Of a DNA stretch of 64,000 bases, positions 56,963-64,000 are shown one piece after another. The notes beneath the pieces were generated by a model that was not told the DNA's origin, ran no database searches, and worked only from the letters and a program-made list of their open reading frames with translations. Position 1 is the stretch's first letter, and every line of letters starts with the position of its first letter. The stretch is from Melastoma dodecandrum (lineage: Eukaryota > Streptophyta > Magnoliopsida > Myrtales > Melastomataceae), in assembly GCA_029817715.1 (NCBI GenBank), contig JARUPY010000516.1, positions 1-64,000 of the forward strand, given 5' to 3'. Made by a program: the position numbers and the translations under genes.

Positions 56963-58900
56963 CAATCTCAACCTCTCATCTCTTTACTTCGAGGAATTCA
57001 CATGGTGCCAAAGATAATAAACGTCAAGAATGTTGTCGCGTATAATCGGCTTGCTGTTTTTTCTTCACTCTCGTCCAATGACACTTCATCTGCCGAGTTT
57101 TCAGAGTTGGTCAAGGTTAGAGCCATGGCAGAATTATATAAAGAGACTGAAGAATTGTTCAAGTCCATCACTCCTAAGGCATCCTCATCTTATAAGGATG
57201 TCGCTGCAAAGAATGCTCAGTCAGTGGCCAATACATGCAGCATCCTAAAGAGATAGAAGAAATGGTCAAGTCCATTTTCCCCAAAACGTCCCTATCTTAC
57301 AAGGATGTTCTCAATGAGGTGGTCTTTCTAAAATGGATATATGCTCAATCAGTGTCCAAGATGCATAAACAGACTAAGGAAATAGAAGAAATGCTTAGAT
57401 TTGTCACCCTTAAGTCGTCTCAACCAACTGTTGGTGACACTCATTTCGACAAGGTTCTAGTATCTCCTGCACCACATATAAATTTCAAATATATCTCGTC
57501 AAACAACTCTCTGTCAGATTCCTCTCCAAATGCTGATTTAACTAAATGCTTTGAGGTCACTCCAGTGATGATGGCTGATACTTCTTCACTTGAAGATTGA
57601 GTAACAACTCTCACAAAAATAGTAGACGCAATGATGGGTTTCATGAAAGAAAGAGGGCAACAAATGGAATACATTATCAAGAAACTGGAAAATAAGGGAG
57701 CTGACAAAACATCCATGGAGGGAAGTTCGCGCATCCAAGCTGACAAAGGAAAGGGAGTTATGGATGTAGATGATTCGGCAAATAATGAGTCTGTTGTTGA
57801 TAATCCAATTTCGGCAAAAGCCACCATGTAATTAATAAAAGAAGTGGTGATGAGTGAGCCTGAAGGAAAATCATCATCATCTTTGACGTACTATAAGCCT
57901 TACAGTCAGAGAATCGAAGGACTCAAGATGCCTACAAGATACGAACCCCCATACTTTCAACAGTTTGAAAAGGGAATCCGAGGCAACATGTGGCCCATTT
58001 TGTTGGAACTTGCAATAACGCAGGCATAGATGATATTAGATGGTTAAACAATTTGTTCACTCTTGGAAGGGAAACACTTTCGATTGATATATTGACCTCA
58101 AGCCATACATCATTGATAGTTGGGAACAATTGGAGAGGGAGTTTTTAAATCGCTTCTACAACACTCGGTGCGTGGTGAGCATGATTGAACTGACTAACAC
58201 TCGTCGATGGGAGGAAGAACCTGTTGTTGACTATATCCTACGATGGAGGAATCTAAGCCTGAACTGTAGGATTCGTCTGTCAGAAGAAACGTCTATCGAC
58301 ATGTGCATATAAGACATGCTCTAGAGGATGCGTTATATTTTGCAAGTGCTCAAACCACGATCATTCGAAGAACTGGCAACGAAGGCTCATGACATGGAGT
58401 TAAGCTTTGTTGGGACCAACATGGGTGACATCCCAATACCCAAGCCATCTAGAGGGGCGGGAAAACAAGGAGACAAAACTTGGGACAAGCTCGATTTTAA
58501 GGACAACAAGAAGCAAGTGATGGCTACTAATGTAGCTCCTGTCAAAGTGCCAAGTGTAAAAGGAAATATCCTAGCGAATGATAAACCACCTATTGAAGCG
58601 CCCGGGGTAGATAGGCAATGTCCGACTTTGGAAGAAAGGCAAACTAAGAAATATCCTTTTCTTGATGAAGATGTTTTAGAAATATTTGACTATCCGTTGT
58701 CTTCTAAGATGATCGAACTCCCACAATCAAAGCGACCACAACATGCTAATTTGGCTGGGAATCCGAACTTTTGCAAATACCATCGCGTCTTAGGGCATTC
58801 TATTGAGAAACGCTTTGTGTTAAGGAGAAGTTCATGGAGCTCGTACGTAACAACAAGATTGAGGTGCTTATACTGCACCACCAAAAGTGACTTTTGCAGA
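56945..58900 (+). pseudogene. Ty3/gypsy gag polyprotein, frameshifted
   Basis: Serine/lysine-rich N-terminal frames (56945-57256, 57235-57600 with internal repeats of KEIEEM(V/L) and SSYKDV) lead to the capsid landmarks SLTYYKPYSQRIEGLKMPTR and YEPPYFQQFEKG (57880-57970). Next come DPKPYIIDSWEQLEREFLNR-like frames (58090-58150), ELTNTRRWEEEPVVDYILRW with RNLSLNC (58180-58265), and LKPRSFEELATKAHDMELSF (58350-58410). The knuckle-like NPNFCKYHRVLGHSIEKRFV stands at 58762-58820. Stops and shifts occur near 57598, 57830, 58027 and 58310. The domain order is that of plant gypsy elements with an extended N-terminus. Confidence 0.85.
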
Positions 58901-59720
58901 AAATGATGCTTCGAACATCATATTCGGGACTTTTGATCCTCCTGAAATGATTGGCGTCACAAGTCTAGGGATAATGCAACGATGCATGACCAACGTGTTA
59001 AGTTGTGTGGTTAGCTCCGAAGAAGCATCTACCGAAGAAGGCTGGACTCTTGTGACTCATAAAAGGAACCAAAAAAGGTTTACCAAGACCGTTGAGAAGA
59101 TTCCCCAATGCGAGCAAAGGTGTCCAGGAGGCCTCGAATAAAATTGATTTTAGGAAGATAACGAGAGAAGAGGGTTCGTAAGATAACCTGACCTTGAAGA
59201 AGCCAACATCAACCGTGCTATGGGATTTCTTCCCGGAACATTTATGAAATCTTGCAGATTTATCTGGAAGCTGTCATCACATTGATGCTGACAAGGAAGG
59301 GACAACTATAAAGGTTGATGCCCCAAGGAACTCCACTGTGATGAACATCATAAAGGCACGAGAAGATGACACAATAATCACATTTTTCGATGAAGATTTT
59401 CTTATAGGCAATACATCTCACAATCGGCCGCTATTTTATCAGGTTATACTTATGGTACAAATGTTAATCGCATCTTGATTGACCCGGGTATGGCGGTCAA
59501 CATCTTATCATTGAAAGCCGTGAAAGAGATTGAGTTAAGGGTTGATAACTTAGCAAGCAGCCGCCTAATAATACAAGGATTCATTCAGGGGGGAAAACGA
59601 GCGGCTGGAAGGTCTGCCTCACCCTCACCATGCGGGATATGGAAGCTGGAGCACGTTCTACTTCATCGATTCCAACAGTACCTATAATATACTATTGGGT
59701 CAGCCATAACTGCATGAATA
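58901..59720 (+). pseudogene. Ty3/gypsy aspartic protease region
   Basis: Frames read FAENDASNIIFGTFDPPEM (58890-58945), then STVMNIIKAREDDTIITFFD (59332-59395), NRPLFYQ, and at 59468 RILIDPGMAVNILSLKAVKE with LASSRLIIQGFIQGGKRA. The catalytic Asp is kept, but the usual D-G-G/D-S-G triplet reads D-P-G. After a shift comes RFQQYLYYTIGSA-like sequence. Frameshifts near 59435 and 59630. Confidence 0.8.
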
Positions 59721-61209
59721 CAGAGTTGTTGCATCTACACTCCGTCAATGCTTTAAATTTGTGAGGGACATAATAACCCACATAATATGGGAAGGTGCAA
59801 AACCCTTTACAGAAGCTTCAGCCAATTGTGAAGAGTATCTCAAAGGAATCAAGCATAAACCTTTCACCCACTCAACAAGAAGGACCATCAACCAATTCTA
59901 CGCCTGAAGATGAAAGGATGGATGATAGGATGAAACAAAAAACATCGATTTTGCGCTACGTCCTAAGAGCCCACGGAAAAGGTGGGGAACTGGTTTTCAT
60001 GAGCGACTATGTTGTAGAAATATTGGTGCCAAAAGAGCTCAATTGGCCTGTGACGAAAACGGCGACGATGGTTCAAACAAGCACACCTTTAAAAGGTTTT
60101 ATTCTACCCAAACGGGAGGCAATTATCTATCTAGACTCATTGCTCGACAAGCACACAAACGAGTTTGATCGAAATGTATTTAGTTTAATTTCTACAGTTG
60201 ATCACACAAAAGACTTGAAGACACTTAGATACTCTTCAAAAGAAGTTAATCCAGGAGGTGATGGTTAGAAGTCAAAATTTGGTCTTGGATATGTCACTCC
60301 AAATTCCGTCGATCTCCCAATAAAGAATGCGTCAACTTAATATATCGAAGCTGATGATAAAACTCCAACGGTACCTACAAGAACTTCAGTGTTTAATCGG
60401 CCTAGTGCCTAGTTTGACTGAAGATCAATAATTGACAAACTCGGTGCTTAGAAAGAAGAGACTGATGCTTGAAGCTTGGCACGACTAAGATGGGGACAAG
60501 CTCCAACAAGTTCGAATGGTGTGGAAAACAATTGATCAAAAGGAGGATATCCCAGTTATTATAGAAGATAAAAGGATCTTCATAGTAAGGTTCTCTTTCG
60601 GATTAAGCATTGAACCGCTGTCGAGATAACTACTAGGGAAGTACTAAAAATGAATAAAAAGACGTGGGTAACAACGAGCAGTAATGAGGCGTCACTTCAA
60701 AGTAATAATGAAGACGATGTTGCTGCTTCCCACCACATCACAGTTTCTGATGTAATGAGGGCACTTCTCTTAAAGAGGACGATGCGGAAGAAGCTCCCGA
60801 AGTATTTGAAGATGGGATGAAGTCTACCATTGATGAGTTGAAAGAAGTTGGCTTTATAAAAGAAGGGAATCCTTGTCGTTCATTCATTAGCACTGGTTTA
60901 ACCCCTGAAGAAGAGGAGTTATACGTCCAACTACTGAAGGAATACAAGGACGTCTTCACATGAAGCTATAAAGAAATGCCCAGCCTCGACCCGAAAATCA
61001 CAGTGCATAAGTTGGCTGTAAAGCATGGAATGCGTCTGATAAAGCAAGTTCAACGGCGCTTTCGTCCTGAGTTGATGTCGTTAATAGAAGAAGAAGTCAA
61101 CAAGCTCATCGAAGCTGGATTCATCTGGTTGGTTAAGTACCCAAGGAAAAGAACAATCAACTTCGCATTTGAGCTGATTTTCGCCATATCAACAATGCAT
61201 GTCCAAAGG
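59721..61209 (+). pseudogene. Ty3/gypsy linker and start of reverse transcriptase, truncated
   Basis: The linker frames 59795-60268 and 60765-60960 include KSTIDELKEVGFIKEGNPCR and EEEELYVQLLKEYKDVF. The RT begins at 60965 with YKEMPSLDPKITVHKLAVKH, QRRFRPELMSLIEEEVNKLI, EAGFIWLVKYP. Six or more codons are lost, and a shifted NNQLRI, DFR, NNACPK remnant (motif QLRVCVDFRDLN-ACPK) ends at 61209. At that point the sequence switches to a minus-strand copia integrase. The catalytic YxDD part of the RT is absent. Confidence 0.85.
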
Positions 61210-61970
61210 AGCCAAACTATTCTAGTATAATCATCTACGTACAACAGAAAGTATCTTCTATTACTGAGAGACGGAGTTTGAGTCGGTCCACAAATATCTA
61301 CATGAACCAGCTCGAGAGGGGCTCGAGCTCTCCATGATGTGTTTGGGAATGGAAGATGATGATGCTTTTCAAAAACACATCCTTCACAGATGTCACATCC
61401 TGCAGCTTGTATAGAAGGTAGTCCTACCACCATATCCTTCTGTTTCAATAGAGCTAGACCTTTCCTGTTCAAATGTCCATACTTGAGATGCCAAAGATGA
61501 GAATCATCTACAACCTTAGTTTTGAGAACCACATTGCTGTAAGGAGTCTTCTTTAAGGGAAACAAATTGTTGGACGTCATATTCATGACCGCGACCTTCT
61601 GTCCGTTTCTGTCAGTTATCTCACATTGCCCTTCTGCAAAAAAACAACTTATATCGATTTTTCATCATCTGTCCCACACTTAGTAGGTTCTGTGCGATTT
61701 CTGGAGTGTAGAAGACGTCGTACATCCTCTTCTGTTGACCTTCTACACTGAAAACTGAAACAACACATTTACCATCTATCTTTAACTTCTTGCTATCTCC
61801 AAGTTCCAAGAGAGAGTTATATTTTTTATCAAGCTCTACAAAGTTCTTCTTGATCCCTGTGACATGGTTACTATAGCCACTATCGAGGAACCATATCTCA
61901 TTCTTATCTTGTACGGTGTTAGAGGAATAGTAGAAAACTTTAGAAGGTTCAAACTTTCTGTTACTCTCTT
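61210..61970 (-). pseudogene. Copia protease, pre-integrase and integrase start (minus), truncated
   Basis: From high to low coordinates: KNEIWFLDSGYSNHVTGIKK (about 61905-61845, catalytic DSG intact), NSLLELGDSKKLKIDGKCVV, DVFYTPEIAQNLLSVGQMMK, then LWHLKYGHLNRKGLALLKQK with CDICEGCVFEKHH (H-H-C-C finger, 61500-61365) and PLELVHVDICGPTQTPSLSN, YFLLYVDDYTRIVWL ending near 61213. One frameshift near 61620. It is cut at the join with the gypsy element. The gag part is missing on the other side. Confidence 0.85.
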
Positions 61971-61978
61971 ACATGAAA

Positions 61979-62145
61979 TGTCTACACGTCCCTTTATATA
62001 TACGAAGGAGTAGGAAACTTAAATGACAAAAGAAACTGATATATTTAATGATAGATTTAATAGCCTACTTAAATGTCTTACTTAATGATATTTCTGTCAC
62101 TAACTTTATTATCCCATTAACTTTTATCATAAATTACCTTCAACC
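61979..62145 (-). repeat. LTR fragment of the minus-strand copia copy
   Basis: Minus strand: TTGAAGGTAATTTATGAT at the start and TTTCCTACTCCTTCGTATAT leading to TATATATAAAGGG. The same blocks occur on the plus strand at 62769-62910. Just after the TATA region, the sequence jumps to the protease region. Confidence 0.7.
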
Positions 62146-62768
62146 GAAATTACGTCGAAATTCAAATTAATTTCAGAAACTAAAATTATTTTCCTTCTTT
62201 TCATAACCCATAATCATTTTTATTTTTCATATTCTCTTGATTATATCGTTTTTCAAATAATTCTTTAGTATAATATGTCATTTTCAATAATTGTGTGAAT
62301 TATTTTCTATTAGTGATTAAATTTTTATATCCGAATTTAAAACACTGCTCTTGAATTTCATTAATAAAAATATTATTACACGATTATAACGCCATTTTCA
62401 AATGATAATCATGAAAGAACTAATAGTATGCGATTTTTATGTCAGTTTATATGAAACTCCAATACCTTTTTTTGGTAGATGATTAATTTTTAACAGCAAC
62501 TACATTTTTAGGTTAATACTAAATTTTTTATGAAAGGAATTTTAATTTTGTTCTTTTAGGGTGAAAACATTGTACGTTTTGATATGTATTATAAATAATT
62601 CTAAAAGTCTAAATTTTGGGAAAAATTCCTAAAATTTCGTATTTAGTAAAGACAATGTTTTATAAATTTAAGAGTTTTAATATTAATACTATTAAAATTT
62701 TAATGTTATGAGGTTTAATTTTTCCTCACCACCATGCTCGAAAATTTCGGTTGGGAATGCAAATAATG
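62146..62768. other. AT-rich spacer between divergent copia LTRs
   Basis: No gene is recognised. Both edges carry AATTTCGGTTG in inverted orientation, so the LTR homology may extend slightly into the spacer. Confidence 0.5.
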
Positions 62769-62940
62769 TTGAAGGTAATTTATGATCAAGATTAACGCGG
62801 TATTAATGTTGAATAACAAAATAAAATTAAATGAGAAATGAATAGAGTCATTAAGTCTATCCTAGTCTTTTGGGTTTCCTATTCCTCCCTATATATAAAG
62901 GGAGTGTGTAACCAAATCCCTAAAACGAGCACTTCAACTA
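62769..62940 (+). repeat. 5' LTR of the plus-strand copia copy
   Basis: Starts TGTTGAAGGTAATTTATGAT, with a TATA box (TATATATAAAGGG near 62891-62903). It is followed by a degenerate primer site (TTGGAGTTCACCAATGG) and the gag start. Confidence 0.7.
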
Positions 62941-62953
62941 TTGGAGTTCACCA

Positions 62954-63460
62954 ATGGAGATCATTTTCCTTTTGCAAGATCTATGGGAACTTGAGGAGGT
63001 ATGCTACAAAGAACTGCAACTCGCTCCCATAAGGTGACAATACTTCTGCAGAAGATGTCATCAACCCCACAGAAGATAAGCAGAAGGCATATAAGGAGAA
63101 CATCTTGAAGAATGTCATGACTTTGCGGATTCTGGAACAATTCGTATTTAAAACCATCTACCCAAGGATATTTGGCTTGAAGAAAGTGAATGAAGCATGG
63201 GTGGTCCTAAAGAAGGAGTTCAAAGGGTCATAGAAGGTCATCTCTATAAAGATGGAGAACCTTTGGAGAGACTTCGGCAATCTAGTCATGAAAGATGTTG
63301 AAACCGTCAAAGATTACTTCTCAAGGATCGTGGAGATCCTCAATCAATTGAAGAGATGCGAAGATGTTGTCTCGGATCGAAAAGTCGTGGAGAAAATCCT
63401 CATTGGCACAAAAGTTTGAGCATGTGGTAATCGTGATTGAAGAGATGAAGTGATGGGCTA
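62954..63460 (+). pseudogene. Copia gag fragment (UBN2 type)
   Basis: ATG at 62954 gives MEIIFLLQDLWELEEVCYKE, the usual start region of this family. Then in other frames come ENILKNVMTLRILEQFVFKT, IFGLKKVNEAWVVLKKEFKG, then after a TAG VISIKMENLWRDFGNLVMKD, VKDYFSRIVEILNQLKRCED and VVSDRKVVEKILIGTKV (63090-63415), and finally FEHVVIVIEEMK. The zinc knuckle and all of pol are missing. Confidence 0.8.
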
Positions 63461-63639
63461 TCCACCACGGAAACGGGAAAATAGAATGACCACGGCTAAA
63501 CTGAAGAAATGTGAATGACAAAACAAACCAACACGAATGAAATGGATAGGACTCGGACCGCCACGGATACATCCTAAGCACCACCGAGACTGTCACGAGA
63601 GTTGAACGTCGCACAAATGGATATAGAAACACCACCTAT

Positions 63640-64000
63640 TATGGGGACATTCGGATAAAATCTTGCCATGCTTGGAATCTACCAAACGATAAGAGAAGTT
63701 GCGTAAAGCTTACGAAGAACTTGACGGCTGCCAAATTAGGGAAAATATTTCAAAAGGTTCTCACTAACCTTAATCACAAAGGTCCTATTTATAGATGACT
63801 CAAAATGGGCTAAACCTAGTTCCTAATTAAGCCCAACGTAGAATGTCTAAACACTAATTAAAAATAAGTCCAAAAGTAGTAAACTAATGAAACTGGGCCT
63901 GACGTCGGATGGCTTACCTTCACGCGAGTCCCGACTCAGAGTGATCTCGAGTTTCCCTTGAGTGTGGAAGCTGACCTAGGGACGGAACCATCCTCCTATT
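63640..64000 (-). other. LTR-like sequence with TATA box on the minus strand
   Basis: The minus strand carries CATCTATAAATAGGACC near 63785-63800, preceded by GGGCTTAATTAGGAACTAGG-like sequence common in plant LTR promoters. It runs off the window; no partner LTR was found. Confidence 0.4.

Overview
The window looks like nuclear DNA of a flowering plant. The evidence is plant gene families (an ARMADILLO-REPEAT-ONLY-like gene, an NPH3/RPT2-type BTB gene, cytosolic ribosomal protein L27a), one 12-exon gene with plant-style GT-AG introns, and dense layers of plant transposable elements (Ty1/copia, Ty3/gypsy Tat/Ogre-like, hAT, MULE, LINE, SINE). There is no bacterial or organellar organisation. 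Only one host gene reads as nearly intact: 46901-54451, on the plus strand. Its 12 exons join without any frameshift into 965 codons, broken only by one in-frame TGA. Because that gene is so clean, the many frameshifts and stops elsewhere probably reflect true decay rather than read error, except perhaps around 23400-24290.

Layout. 1-1.9 kb: ARO-like pseudogene (minus). 3.6-3.9 kb: tRNA-type SINE. 4.1-6.5 kb: decayed hAT transposase (minus), split by LTR-like DNA. 7.06-7.74 kb: 42-bp minisatellite. 9.86-11.3 kb: RPL27A pseudogene (minus), split by about 1 kb of repeat-bearing DNA. 12.6-29.35 kb: Ty1/copia element with both LTRs that broke a reading frame and was itself broken by a second LTR element at 14904-26372. 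The second element is flanked by a perfect TTTGA duplication, has a 2.26-kb 5' LTR and a Tat/Ogre-type primer site, and contains a DUF7745-like gag segment. In antisense it holds an intron-containing copy of an NPH3-family gene. 29.5-30.2 kb: copia 3' end (minus). 31.0-31.5 kb: 33-bp minisatellite.

32956-43574 is framed by about 590-bp inverted terminal repeats made of roughly 130-bp sub-repeats. It contains a 5'-truncated LINE (minus), the remains of a Ulp1-associated transposon protein (plus), a LINE endonuclease fragment (plus) and other debris. It abuts a 3-kb MULE (43575-46624) with GC-rich inverted repeats and a 9-bp duplication, which ends 277 bp upstream of the ATG of the 12-exon gene. 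That gene encodes a proline/glutamine-rich protein with an RS-like tail and carries a SINE-like sequence in intron 3. 56.3-61.2 kb: truncated Ty3/gypsy element (LTR, gag, protease, start of RT). 61.2-63.5 kb: two divergent, truncated copia copies, head to head across an AT-rich spacer.

Together the window shows one host gene in a nest of transposons of several ages. The most unusual object is the NPH3 gene copy carried between the LTRs of a retrotransposon that is itself nested in another.
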